A DNA stretch of 64,000 nucleotides from Brachionus plicatilis (GCA_010279815.1 QEOQ01000191.1:623513-687512); one strand, 5' to 3'. Positions 22,364-33,401 are shown, counted from the first letter of the stretch. The notes: generated from the sequence alone by a model not told the origin. A program made the numbers and translations.

Positions 22364-24642
22364 ATGGTTTTGAAAAATGGGTAGATGAAAAGGAAAGTCA
22401 GCAATCATTAGAGCTATTGAGAAGAGCAATGCAAATAAAAAACATGTATGAAGTCGAGATACCAAAGGCCAAACAAAACATTGAGAAATCTCAAGAAATC
22501 CAAAGAAGAACGCAAGATAAAGAAAAGAACATTATCTTGGAATCGTTGGAACCTAATAGTAAAGTTTTTCTAAAAGTCTCGATGATTCAGGGTAAGTTAG
22601 AACCACGATTTAGAGGACCTTATACGGTGGTTAGAAGAACAAGAAAAGGAAATTACATTTTAGCTAATAGTAAAGGTGTCGAAATGAAACAAAGTTATCC
22701 ACTAAATAAACTTAAGATTGTCTCAGATGCAGTAATTGATAATAACGAATTCTATGACATTGAAAAAATATTAAAAGATAGAACTCGACGGGGAATGAAA
22801 GAGTATTTTGTAAAATGGAAGGGTTTTCCAGATGAGGAAAATTCATGGGTAAAAGAATCGGACTTTGTATCTATGGATTGTCTGGACGATTATCTGAAAG
22901 AAAAGTCAAAAATGGATACGATACCGATAAATAGAGTCAATTGCAAGTTAAAGTTATCTCAGAACTTAGTTATGATACTTGCTCTTTTCACAATCCTTTT
23001 ACCACTTACTTTTGGTAAAAGAATAGAAGGTTCGTTTGAATACTGTACTATCGATAAAAATAGTCCAAGATTCTCAATATCGAGGAATTGTGCAAGATCT
23101 TTAGAAGAGGTACAATCAATGGGATACAAAAATTATTTCGTATTAGGGATGAGCAAGTATTCAGTGGATGGCTATGGTTATAAGTGTACTAGAAAAGAAG
23201 TGAAAATCACGACTTTTAAATCGTTCTTTGGAGCAAGATCAATGAACAGAGATACATCAGATGAAGTCATTTCAAAAGAAGAATGCTTGGCCATGGTTAT
23301 ATCAAAGAAATGTCACAAGAATCAAATGGTTTGCGACGGGGACCGTTGTAGCTTTGAAGGGGAGCCTTATTTTGAATATAGGTGGTTAGAGGAAAGGGTG
23401 TATGTCTCATACCAATGTTCCACAATAAAAGTCCAAATAAGAGGGTATTCTCTAAATGACAAGCTTTTTGAGAGGGCAAATAACCAATGCACCGCGAAAG
23501 AGCTCTTTTGTCAAGTTGGCAAATCGACGTATATTTGGAACCCTGATATAATTCACGAATGTCCTTTAAGGTATGTTGAGAAAAAGAAATTCAAAATTGA
23601 TGGAAATGTGGCCATTACTGAAAATCAACTTTTTCAAATAGAGAAGAAAGTTTCATATTGTAATATAAGTTTATGGTCAACCTCAGAAGGACTGTACCTC
23701 ACAGAGGATAAGTTGGCTGTGAACTTACTCCCTTTAAGCAACGACATCAATGTAGAACTAGATCTAATTCTTTCGGATGTCGACTTTAAATCTTATGGCC
23801 TACTTCAAATAATTAATAAACTATCTTGGAAAGTTCATCAGAAATACTGTATTATGTTAAATATCATAATAAACGACTTTAGAGAGGATACAGGAAATTT
23901 TCTTAAAATTAACAATACGATCATTTATAATAATAATGGAGAACTCGTTGTATCTAAATGTCAAAAAGTAAACAATATTGAGATCATTAATCAAGAGAAG
24001 AACTTCAAACACATCCAAATAACATTTAAATTAAATAATGAGTCTAGATACGGTTTCCTTACAAATAATGGAATTATAACTAATCAATCGGAGATGTCAT
24101 ACTCAGTAGGACCTAGCTTATTTAGCATTTTGTCAGGGAAAATCATAATTTCAAAAACAGGAATTAAAGTGAATATCCTTGAATCAAAAAGACAGGTTTA
24201 TGAGGATATGTTTGGTATTGATTCATATAATTATAGTTTGAAACTGAGTCATAATCCGGAAATACTAAATAACCTTGATCTAAAAAAGGAAATCGACAAA
24301 TATATTATTCAAAATGAAGCTAATAGGATTATTCAGTCGGCGAAAAATGATTTTGTCTCTAGCGAAACATCAAATTTTATAAAAAATATTATTAGCAATA
24401 TTACAGAATGGTCAAAAAGCTTAAGATTTTGGTTAATTATATCAATGAGTGTATGTTTATTAGTTCTGAGCTTTATCATTTGTTGTGGCTTACGTCGAAG
24501 GCTTAGAAGAAAAGCCAAAACAACTAGAGAAAAGGGAACAAAACAAGCCAATAATTTGATTCCACTATCAGACCAGCTGAAAATGATTTATCAACTGGAA
24601 AAAGCTAATTCTAAAATGTCAATAAAAGAAGCAATGCTATAA
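22345..24642 (+). CDS. Integrase C-terminus, chromodomain and envelope-like glycoprotein in one frame
   Basis: The frame is open from about 22257; the first Met is at 22345. It begins with the end of integrase, including the GPY/F module (RFRGPYTVVRR, about residues 88-98). Next is a chromodomain (YFVKWKGFPDEENSWV, about 155-170). With no stop codon, a hydrophobic segment follows (VMILALFTILLPLTFG, about 208-223) that looks like a signal peptide or internal anchor. A cysteine-rich ectodomain of about 470 residues has several NXS/T sites (NISLW, NESRY, NITEW). A C-terminal membrane span (about 694-715) and a basic tail RRRLRRKAK end it. Topology is that of a class I viral envelope protein. The ectodomain vaguely recalls negative-strand RNA virus glycoproteins (rhabdo/chuvirus type) from its ECL, YQC and CPLR spacing, which is only an impression. 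It may be expressed by splicing or cleavage. Confidence 0.8.
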   Translation: MFGRKINGFEKWVDEKESQQSLELLRRAMQIKNMYEVEIPKAKQNIEKSQEIQRRTQDKEKNIILESLEPNSKVFLKVSMIQGKLEPRFRGPYTVVRRTRKGNYILANSKGVEMKQSYPLNKLKIVSDAVIDNNEFYDIEKILKDRTRRGMKEYFVKWKGFPDEENSWVKESDFVSMDCLDDYLKEKSKMDTIPINRVNCKLKLSQNLVMILALFTILLPLTFGKRIEGSFEYCTIDKNSPRFSISRNCARSLEEVQSMGYKNYFVLGMSKYSVDGYGYKCTRKEVKITTFKSFFGARSMNRDTSDEVISKEECLAMVISKKCHKNQMVCDGDRCSFEGEPYFEYRWLEERVYVSYQCSTIKVQIRGYSLNDKLFERANNQCTAKELFCQVGKSTYIWNPDIIHECPLRYVEKKKFKIDGNVAITENQLFQIEKKVSYCNISLWSTSEGLYLTEDKLAVNLLPLSNDINVELDLILSDVDFKSYGLLQIINKLSWKVHQKYCIMLNIIINDFREDTGNFLKINNTIIYNNNGELVVSKCQKVNNIEIINQEKNFKHIQITFKLNNESRYGFLTNNGIITNQSEMSYSVGPSLFSILSGKIIISKTGIKVNILESKRQVYEDMFGIDSYNYSLKLSHNPEILNNLDLKKEIDKYIIQNEANRIIQSAKNDFVSSETSNFIKNIISNITEWSKSLRFWLIISMSVCLLVLSFIICCGLRRRLRRKAKTTREKGTKQANNLIPLSDQLKMIYQLEKANSKMSIKEAML

Positions 24643-24659
24643 ATTCGGGACGAATTTTT

Positions 24660-24672
24660 TCGACCGAGGGGC
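24660..24672 (+). promoter_or_regulatory. Probable polypurine tract
   Basis: GACCGAGGGG lies just before the 3' LTR, the position of the plus-strand primer. It is short and imperfect. Confidence 0.5.
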
Positions 24673-24675
24673 ATA

Positions 24676-24966
24676 TGTGATATGACACGCAGTCAAAGAA
24701 CATTCTAAAATATTTTAATTATTTAAACATGCTCTCATCGAACAATCTTTTATGTTTTTAATTATTTAAGTTAAATAATAAGTTATCTGTTTTTTATTAT
24801 TTTATATAATTTATGAATTTTAATATTCTATTACTTAGCTTTTAATGCTGAGTTTCCTAAATATTAATTAAGGAGAATTATTATAAATAGTCTCTACATT
24901 TTTATTGATGATATAATAAAGAAAATATAAAACAACGATCCACTTTAACTATCCTCCAGCCTCACA
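24676..24966 (+). repeat. 3' LTR
   Basis: Appears identical to the 5' LTR over 291 bp. Confidence 0.93.
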
Positions 24967-24967
24967 A

Positions 24968-25486
24968 ATATAAAAGTTATAAATTTGAATTTGTGAATTA
25001 ACTTAACCTGAATTATTTAAATTATTGACTGTTTTTGTCAAATAAATTAGAGATCAATCATTTTGATGTATATTTGATAATTAACCATTATTAGACATAA
25101 CATGTCTAGTAATGTTAAGTATTTATTTCTTAAAAATTATCAAAATCATTAGATTAATTAAGTTTTGAAATTTTAAATGATCGTTTTGATCTATAAATTT
25201 GATCTGAAACTTCAATTTGCCGATTTCGGGTGTTTTTTACCATGAAAATGTTTGATGTCAACCAACCCACGACAACGTACCCCTTTTTTGTCCGAGCAAA
25301 GACTTAAATTTTTTTTTTAATTTTCTATATCTGGCTTCATATCAAAAAAATTATTTAAAGTCTTTGGTTGTCTAATGAAATATATATGCCAAATGTCAGA
25401 ATTTTCTTGCATTTTTAGCATAAATGTTTTCACAATTCTTCTTCAGTATTTAAAATTTTAAAGCCTGGACTTAACTTCCATGTAAT
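24968..25486. other. Right flank of LTR element, no gene seen
   Basis: Includes the inverted counterpart (about 25195-25235) of the left flank. No frame or RNA is supported. Confidence 0.4.
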
Positions 25487-25789
25487 AATAATATTAATAA
25501 ATGGACTTTTTATTTAATATTTTTTTAAAGATTATGGCAACGCAAAAAAATATAAAAAACCTAATTTTTTTTTTTGAAAATCGAGATGACTAGAAGTGCA
25601 AAAAGATAAAATTTATTCAAACGATGATCAAAAAACAGAATTGAAAAGGGGCCAATTCTTTTGCATGTGATGTAGACGGACGGAGATTAGATAAACATAA
25701 AAAGAGATTAATATTTTTATGCTTTTTTAAAAGCATTTGGTATATTTTTTTCTATTTTGATTTTGTTTTATTTCATTTAAATTCAATTT

Positions 25790-25931
25790 AAAAACTACTT
25801 CTCTGCTTCGATTCGAAACCATTATCTTAATAAAAGATAATTGTTTAAATCGATGCATTCATCACCGAAGTAGTTGGATATTTTTGTATCAAGTAAAAGG
25901 TACATACTTCTTTTTTAAGTTTTAAAACTTT
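25790..25931 (-). ncRNA. SL RNA-type gene, copy C (divergent to 5S at 26082)
   Basis: Mirror image of copy B in the palindrome; class 1. PSE-like block at about 25981-26010. Donor GTATGT reads leftward from about 25907. Confidence 0.55.
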
Positions 25932-26081
25932 ATAGTGAACAATAGGCAATTTGAAAAATATTTATAAAGAATGATTAGCAAATCTTTCAAGATAATTTTT
26001 ATTAACTTTTAGATTAAAATTAAGAATAATTAATTTTTTTATTTCATAAATTTAAAAATGCTCAAAAAAGATATAAAAAAT

Positions 26082-26201
26082 GTCTAGGACCATATCACGT
26101 TGAATGCACCGGTTCTCGTCCGATCACCGAAGTTAAGCAACGTCGAGCCCGGTTAGTACTTGGATGGGTGACCGCCTGGGAATACCGGGTGTTCTAGGCT
26201 T
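26082..26201 (+). rRNA. 5S ribosomal RNA, copy 3
   Basis: Consensus sequence, followed by TTTCTTTTTT. Preceded by the upstream word AAAATGCTCAAAAAAG shared by most copies. Confidence 0.96.
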
Positions 26202-26666
26202 TCTTTTTTATTTTATTCTAAGTTAATTAAAATTCTTATTATTTGACAAAAAAATGCTGCATTTTATTTTTTTTGCTTTTAATTAATAATAAAATAAATC
26301 TAAAATGTTGGTGCCCAAAATTAAAATGAATCTTTTTTTTACAAGAAATTATAATTTTTTTTGATTCTTGGTCTAATATTGGTATTAGATATCTAAGAAG
26401 TTTTTATAAAGTACACCATTAATTTAAATTTTGTGTTTTTTAAATACAATTTTTTTTTATTAAAAAATTTCATACGGATTTCGATTTTTTCTCGTTTTGA
26501 GCTCGTCTTACTTAACAAAGAAGAACCTAAAAAATCTTTTCAAGAACGTTTGATAAAATTTTTGTGTGCTTTATAAAATTCTTTATTTTTTAAAGCAAAT
26601 ATTTTGGAAAATATCCCAAGTCGATTAAAAATTTGATAATAAATATAAATATATAAGAATTCTATG

Positions 26667-27027
26667 GGTTTTGTGATGTTCAGTACAAAAGAACAGAACA
26701 AGGTGTAAAAAAATTAAATAACTTTTTTCTAAAAGTTTAAATTAATTCTGTGGATGCAGAATGGTGCAACATTCAAATTTGCATTAACTATAGAAGTCTG
26801 CTAATGATGTTCAAAATCTCTGCAAAATGCACTAGGCTTGATTATATTGAAATTTAATTTCTGCTAAACTCTGCAAAATTAGCAGACCTTGGTATTTGAT
26901 GCAACTTTGAATGTTGCACTATGTTGCATTAACAGAATTAAGTTTAAACATTTAGAAAAAAATTTATTCATTTTTTTTTCATTTTTTTCTGTTCTTTTTA
27001 TCATTTTGTTCTGAATTTCACAAAGCC
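26667..27027. mobile_element. 361-bp MITE with 9-bp target duplication (left palindrome arm)
   Basis: Ends GGTTTTGTGATGTTC and GAATTTCACAAAGCC are imperfect inverted repeats. AATTCTATG flanks it on both sides (26658-26666 and 27028-27036). A 9-bp duplication and GG ends suggest a Mutator- or Merlin-like origin. No coding capacity. A relative lies at 62971. Confidence 0.75.
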
Positions 27028-27128
27028 AATTCTATGCAAAAAAGTAAATTTTGGAAAATTTTGATTAATGATCTTAAGTTATTATTGAATTTAATAATCT
27101 AAAAATGCTCAAAAAAGAGTAAAAAAAT

Positions 27129-27248
27129 GTCTAGGACCATATCACGTTGAATGCACCGGTTCTCGTCCGATCACCGAAGTTAAGCAACGTCGAGCCCGGT
27201 TAGTACTTGGATGGGTGACCGCCTGGGAATACCGGGTGTTCTAGGCTT
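27129..27248 (+). rRNA. 5S ribosomal RNA, copy 4
   Basis: Consensus sequence. No small-RNA unit upstream: the MITE and unrelated sequence replace it. Tail-to-tail with copy 5. Confidence 0.96.
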
Positions 27249-27422
27249 TCTTTTTTTAAGAGAATAATAAATTTTTTTTCTTATCAAAAAATATTCATTT
27301 TAATGTTGGGCACCAACATTTTAGATTTATTTTATTATTAATTAAAAGCAAAAAAAATAAAATGCAGCATTTTTTTGTCAAATAATAAGAATTTTAATTA
27401 ACTTAGAATAAAATAAAAAAGA
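27249..27422. repeat. Central spacer of palindrome, orientation 2
   Basis: Same sequence as the 5S spacer at 10517-10689 but inverted relative to it (GTTGGGCACCAACATTTTAG on the left, TTTTTTTGTCAAATAAT on the right). Confidence 0.75.
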
Positions 27423-27542
27423 AAGCCTAGAACACCCGGTATTCCCAGGCGGTCACCCATCCAAGTACTAACCGGGCTCGACGTTGCTTAACTTCGGTGA
27501 TCGGACGAGAACCGGTGCATTCAACGTGATATGGTCCTAGAC
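27423..27542 (-). rRNA. 5S ribosomal RNA, copy 5
   Basis: Consensus; mirror of copy 4. It lacks a linked small-RNA unit. Confidence 0.96.
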
Positions 27543-27643
27543 ATTTTTTTACTCTTTTTTGAGCATTTTTAGATTATTAAATTCAATAATAACTTAAGAT
27601 CATTAATCAAAATTTTCCAAAATTTACTTTTTTGCATAGAATT

Positions 27644-28004
27644 GGCTTTGTGAAATTCAGAACAAAATGATAAAAAGAACAGAAAAAAATGAAAAAAAAA
27701 TGAATAAATTTTTTTCTAAATGTTTAAACTTAATTCTGTTAATGCAACATAGTGCAACATTCAAAGTTGCATCAAATACCAAGGTCTGCTAATTTTGCAG
27801 AGTTTAGCAGAAATTAAATTTCAATATAATCAAGCCTAGTGCATTTTGCAGAGATTTTGAACATCATTAGCAGACTTCTATAGTTAATGCAAATTTGAAT
27901 GTTGCACCATTCTGCATCCACAGAATTAATTTAAACTTTTAGAAAAAAGTTATTTAATTTTTTTACACCTTGTTCTGTTCTTTTGTACTGAACATCACAA
28001 AACC
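27644..28004. mobile_element. 361-bp MITE, right palindrome arm
   Basis: Exact mirror of 26667-27027, flanked by CATAGAATT on both sides. Its presence in both arms dates the palindrome after the insertion, or shows arm-to-arm conversion. Confidence 0.75.
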
Positions 28005-28469
28005 CATAGAATTCTTATATATTTATATTTATTATCAAATTTTTAATCGACTTGGGATATTTTCCAAAATATTTGCTTTAAAAAATAAAGAATTTTATAA
28101 AGCACACAAAAATTTTATCAAACGTTCTTGAAAAGATTTTTTAGGTTCTTCTTTGTTAAGTAAGACGAGCTCAAAACGAGAAAAAATCGAAATCCGTATG
28201 AAATTTTTTAATAAAAAAAAATTGTATTTAAAAAACACAAAATTTAAATTAATGGTGTACTTTATAAAAACTTCTTAGATATCTAATACCAATATTAGAC
28301 CAAGAATCAAAAAAAATTATAATTTCTTGTAAAAAAAAGATTCATTTTAATTTTGGGCACCAACATTTTAGATTTATTTTATTATTAATTAAAAGCAAAA
28401 AAAATAAAATGCAGCATTTTTTTGTCAAATAATAAGAATTTTAATTAACTTAGAATAAAATAAAAAAGA

Positions 28470-28589
28470 AAGCCTAGAACACCCGGTATTCCCAGGCGGT
28501 CACCCATCCAAGTACTAACCGGGCTCGACGTTGCTTAACTTCGGTGATCGGACGAGAACCGGTGCATTCAACGTGATATGGTCCTAGAC
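28470..28589 (-). rRNA. 5S ribosomal RNA, copy 6
   Basis: Consensus; mirror of copy 3. Confidence 0.96.
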
Positions 28590-28739
28590 ATTTTTTATAT
28601 CTTTTTTGAGCATTTTTAAATTTATGAAATAAAAAAATTAATTATTCTTAATTTTAATCTAAAAGTTAATAAAAATTATCTTGAAAGATTTGCTAATCAT
28701 TCTTTATAAATATTTTTCAAATTGCCTATTGTTCACTAT

Positions 28740-28881
28740 AAAGTTTTAAAACTTAAAAAAGAAGTATGTACCTTTTACTTGATACAAAAATATCCAACTA
28801 CTTCGGTGATGAATGTATCGATTTAAACAATTATCTTTTATTAAGATAATGGTTTCGAATCGAAGCAGAGAAGTAGTTTTT
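28740..28881 (+). ncRNA. SL RNA-type gene, copy B (divergent to 5S at 28470)
   Basis: PSE-like block 28661-28690, leader-like segment from 28740, donor G at 28764, cruciform to GAAGTAGT, T run to 28881. Differs from copy C by one base in the cruciform (GTATCGAT instead of GCATCGAT). Confidence 0.55.
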
Positions 28882-28904
28882 AAATTGAATTTAAATGAAA
28901 TAAA

Positions 28905-29898
28905 TAACAAATAAATTAATAATTTAAATGCTTTTGATAGAAACCGTGATTATTTCCACATTGATTACTTTTTAGCTGGCGGCCATTTGGTCGGTTCATT
29001 ATAGGTCCGATTACTAGATCGCGAATAAATATGGCCTTGGAAAATAAAAAAGAAAGTCTAGAACATCCGGTTTTCCCAGAAAGTCAAAATTAGGTCATCA
29101 TTTAAGTAAAAATATAAATTATTTATTGCGGCAGCCACATCAATTTTTAATGGAAAGTAAAGTTTAAAAATAAAATTGAGAATTAATCAACTTAAAATAT
29201 TAACTAAATAAAAATTTAAGTGAAAACTTTTGACTTTAAGAAACAATCATGTTTTAAATGATTCATATCTCAGACATGGTTAACTTTTTGTGATATTTTC
29301 TAATATCTCAGACTAAAAAAATGCATTAATTTTTCCTCCTAAATTAAAAATATTATATTATATTTTTTTTGTTTTTTGATTCTCTACTGGCGGTGAACCA
29401 ACATTTCGTTTTCTAGTGACTCGAACAGGCCCCTCAGGGTCAGTTTCAAAGTCTTTTCCGCAAACACTTTTATTTTATCTCAGTCCTATTTTAATTGACT
29501 TCGAATAATAATTTTTTATTTTAATGCTATAATGATTTTTTTAATCTATATTGCATTTTATTATGCGCTTTTAGAAAAAATAAAAACATGCTTAACTTAA
29601 TTGTTTATATGCTATAAATTTTTTTTTATACGGCAAAAACCCTCGCCCTCAAACATTTAATGTTTCATTAAAAAAAGAAATAAAAATTTTTTTTTCGTTA
29701 TTTTTATTTAAATTTTAATTAATTAAGTTTTGATCATTTGATCATGATCATGAACTTCAAGTTACCCTTATAGCAAAGAATGAAAATTATTTTTGATTAC
29801 AAAAAAATTTATTTTAAAAAATCTTAAGTGAAATTATTTAACAAAACTTCGAATTGAAAATATTAAACAAAAACTTTAAAAAAATATTTACAAATTCT
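28905..29898. other. Region downstream of PP2C with 5S scrap and two coding-like pieces
   Basis: 29053-29080 is the decayed 3' end of a 5S gene (minus). On the minus strand, about 29040-28940 reads IFIRDLVIGPIMNRPNGRQL. From an AAAG acceptor-like site near 29471, 29362-29470 reads CGKDFETDPEGPVRVTRKR to a stop. Both could be terminal exons or remnants; neither is identified. Confidence 0.35.
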
Positions 29899-32800
29899 CT
29901 AATTAACCACTGTCAATTCATCGAAACTATTTTTTAAAAGCACAAATATCAATGAGATATTATCAGTTGAACCGTGCTCCTTGGCATACATAACCAAAAA
30001 TTCAGCTATGTTATTACAATTTCTATTCTCATAAATTAATTTTGTTAATAATTTATCATTTACACTTTCCCAGAAGCCATCACAAGCTAAAATAAAGTAA
30101 TCCTCGCTTCCATCTAAGTCAAAATGCACGACATCCGGTTCACTTGTTATTCCGAAGGACTGATACTGAACATCTCCAAAAGATCGTGATACCGACAGTG
30201 AGCCATTTACTCGCCATGTATTCATTTCATAGCTAACTGTTCCTCCACAAGATTCAATTCTTATTTTTTCGCTTTCTATTTCAGGTCTATGAATAGGACT
30301 CAGAAATTTTATTTGGCCATTTTTTACCAAAAAAAATTGACTATCTCCACACCATGCTACTGTCAGACTCTGATTTTCTGTTGCTTTTTCCTCTGAAATT
30401 ATAGCGACACAAGCAGTACAACCGCTTTTGAGGGATTCGTTTATAGCTTTATATTTAAACTTTTCATTTATAGAGCTAAAACTTTTTTTAATTATTTGAT
30501 TAATGTTTGGCTCTGAACTTTGAAAGTCTTGCATAATTGAAAATGGTAGATGGGTGCTCACATATTGGACGCAATCGCTGCCACAATGGCCATCATAAAC
30601 AGCGAATATTGAACTCAGCTTTTTTGAGTTTGCTTCATCTTGGGAATTTGACGAGCAAAAATTTGTCAGTACATCAATATTTTCTAGTATTGAAGTACGG
30701 TCCTCCATAGTCCTTCGCTTGTTTTTTAGGCCGTATTCATAAAAAATTGTTTTCTTTTATAAAACAAATTAAAAATAAATTAATAAAAATTTATGAAAAA
30801 AAATTACATTTTTAGAATTTTTATCCGTTCGATTGATTGAAAAAAGCAAATTGTCTATATTCTGATTGTTAAAATTGGAACGTTCATTAAGCCATTCTTT
30901 TATTATGCTTGATATTGAATTTCTGAGATAAATTACCAATTTTTCACGAGTAAAATCTTTCAAGAAAATGTAGTTACATAAATAAATATATTTTTAATAA
31001 GCAGGGTTGGTCAAAAAGTCAAAATCAGACTTTGAATTTAAAATTTGACAGTAAGGTTTAATTAAAAACTAGAATTTACAACAATGTAAATAATTTTTAA
31101 TTTAAGCTTTGATTTTATCGAAAATGAATATAATTTTTATCCAAATTAATTAATTTTTCTTTCGAAAAGAAACCAAAAAACAAAAAAAATAATACAGTCA
31201 AAGTACAGACTTGAATTTTACTTGAAAAAACTTTTAAAAGTGCAGTTAAACAAAACAATGGGAAAGGACAAACTAATGATTTCTAATACCATCAAATCTT
31301 AATTTTTTTTATTTGTTTTTAATTAACAATTATGAATAGCTAATTCTGAAATTGATCAACTCTTCAGAATTTTATTTTTTGAAAATTATTTTCTATTGTT
31401 TTTTAAAATACCTAAAATTTGTTAACAAATTAACTTTTCTTTTAAACAGACTTGTTTAATTAACATTTCCAAAGCTAAAAAACAAGTTTAAATCTTAATT
31501 AAAACAAATAAAAATTAAAAATTTAGCTTCAAGTCAAAGTGTGGTGCTGAAAAAAAGTCTAAATATGCCTTTGTAAGAGATTAATTGAGTAGAAAGACTA
31601 AAATTTCCATCTATTGTCATTGAAACTACAAAAATCGACCATGTTTCTTTATTTTATAAAAAGATTCCTTTATATATAGTTTATTGAACATAATAGAATG
31701 AAAATAATTATGCGGCTTAACTTAATTTAAATGTACTTTATGTAGTTTTCTGATTGAAAAAGCTTTAAATAAAAATTAAAAAAAAATTATTTCATAAATT
31801 TAAAAAAAATAAAAAATTAAAACTTAAAAGAATTATTTAAGTTTTGTTTAAACAAAATGGTAGAAAAAGCCGGTTCCTGATCGTAGCTCCGGTTTAGGAA
31901 AGGGGTTAATTAGAATGAAGAGATTTTTTAAATAATTAAAATTGGAAGATGCATTAAAAATACTAGGTAAAAATAATACATGAGCTTATATGGCATCAAG
32001 TGCATAAGGTACGTAAAAGTCAAGATAAATGGTAAGGTTTGATTATAAGATTAGGACATACATAAATGACTCATTGACAATACTTCAAAAACTTAAAAAT
32101 AGAATATAACCAAAATGATTTAAAATGTATCCTATATTTTCAAATAAAATTAAAATTTTTTTTTATCTAATTTCTTTCTTTTTAAAAGCTAAATGAAAAT
32201 TTAAAAAAGTATCTTGATTTTTTAAAAGGGAAGTATTTTTTAAGTGCAAATGAGTGCAGAAAAGCCAAGTGTTTTACATGAAAATTTTTTTTGGTGAAAA
32301 ATTTTGAGAATTTTTGCAAATTTTTTAGTCAAGTAGATATTTTTTCTTATTTCCTAAATTCAAATTAAAAACTAAATTGAATTCTCTTAATTTATTGATT
32401 CGAATATTAATTTAGAGAAAAATCTTCTTTTTTTTTGCATTGTATAAATTTAAAATTTTAATTATATTTTGACAATATTTTTAAAAAATCTCAACATTAC
32501 TGAATTCACATAACTTTTATTTTTTATGAAAAAATTATTTGTCATAAAATTGACTTTTTTTTCTAATTTTCCTTTTAAAAAAAAAAAAATCTATTTATTC
32601 TAAATTCTAGATTGTTTTGCCCTATCATTAATAAATAAATTCTAAACTTAAAAAATTTACTTTTAGAACCATCATCATTTTGATTTGACATTGATAAATC
32701 AGTGACAATCTCTTGGAAATACTTGTTTGAATAATACCAAGCAATTCTTTGACTCAACCAGTACGGGATCCGCCTAGAAAGAGTTTTTTGAAAAAAAATT

Positions 32801-32985
32801 TAAAAATTCTATTAAATGAATTACTGATTAGTAAGCAGATCAGTAATAATACATGTTGATTCAATGCATAATTCATCGAAATAGACTGATGAATAGTAGG
32901 TTGGTTGGCGTAGGTTTTTATCGACTTGAATTCCGCTCTCAATGAGTTTGACAAGTAAGTTTAGATTTTCGTTTTCGTTCGACAT
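29899..32985 (-). CDS. PP2C-family serine/threonine phosphatase, PPM1E/PPM1F (POPX)-like, four exons
   Basis: Exons inferred: 32825-32985 (ATG at 32983-32985), 32661-32773, 30808-30956 and 29899-30753. All introns are GT-AG, and the phases join to a 425-residue protein. Intron 2 is 1.7 kb. The catalytic domain starts at YGLKNKRRTMEDR (about residue 147) and contains FAVYDGHCG, AWCGDSQFFLV, WRVNGSLSVSRSFGD, LACDGFWE and GSTDNISLIFV, the metal-binding and core motifs of Mg/Mn-dependent phosphatases. HRPEIESEKIRIESCGG and WRVNGSL are closest to the PPM1E/F subgroup, which acts on PAK and CaM kinases. The N-terminal 140 residues form the less conserved domain typical of that subgroup. The enzyme looks intact. 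Confidence 0.85.
30957..32660. other. Large intron 2 of the PP2C gene
   Basis: AT-rich. Near 31003 it has a GTTGGTCAAAAAGTCAAA stretch of the AAGTC/GACTT repeat family. No nested gene seen. Confidence 0.45.
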
Positions 32986-33401
32986 TGTCTACCTTTGCAA
33001 TGAATGACTTACCGGGATTAGAACTGCTTAAAAATTTCAAATCACTTTTTATTAATCCCTTCATAAACAACAAATTATCAAAAATCCGCTGATATTTGAA
33101 TGTCAAAAGTTCGAAAATGCATTAATCTTGATTCGACTTGGTCAATTAGACAAATGAACGGACCAAAAATTTGTTTGAAAAAAATAAGATTATGATTAAT
33201 TTTAAATGAAAAAAAAATTATTTATTTAAATCTGAATTATGTTTTGCTTTTAAAAAATGTTAATAAATAAAAATAAAGACGGCATCTTTTTTTTTGTATA
33301 AAATAATTTATGAATTTTTAAAAATCTAAAAAAATTGAAATTACTTTAATTTTAAAACCAAGCCAGATGCACAAATAGAAGTCTATTTTTGTCTAAAGAT
33401 T
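32986..33401. other. Upstream of PP2C, no further gene
   Basis: Contains the presumed promoter of the PP2C gene (-). No distinct element recognised. Confidence 0.35.

Larger units (their letters stand above)
18025..24966 (+). mobile_element. Ty3/gypsy-type LTR retroelement with envelope-like gene
   Basis: A 6.9-kb element with LTRs at both ends that look identical, a primer-binding site, gag, protease, RT, RNase H, integrase with GPY/F and chromodomain, then an envelope-like region in the same frame as the integrase tail. Borders can be read as TG...CA. If moved one base, ATAT lies on both flanks as a possible 4-bp target duplication (18022-18025 and 24968-24971), but the internal sequence before the 3' LTR also ends ATAT, so this is tentative. 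LTR identity suggests a recent insertion. Confidence 0.92.
25487..26201. repeat. Arm of a long-range inverted repeat with 10690-11415
   Basis: Position sums are constant (10809+26082 = 36891), so the two arms align with almost no indels over about 715 bp. They carry a 5S gene and a small-RNA unit each and enclose about 14 kb with the RING/WD40 genes and the LTR element. Confidence 0.8.
25767..28904. repeat. Near-perfect 3.1-kb palindrome containing four 5S genes
   Basis: Every landmark has coordinates summing to 54671 (5S 26082/28589, 5S 27129/27542, MITE 26667/28004). The arms, 25767-27248 and 27423-28904, are therefore collinear without net indels. I noticed only one mismatch (near 25853/28818). 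A 174-bp asymmetric spacer lies at the centre. Outside these limits the flanks differ. Confidence 0.88.
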
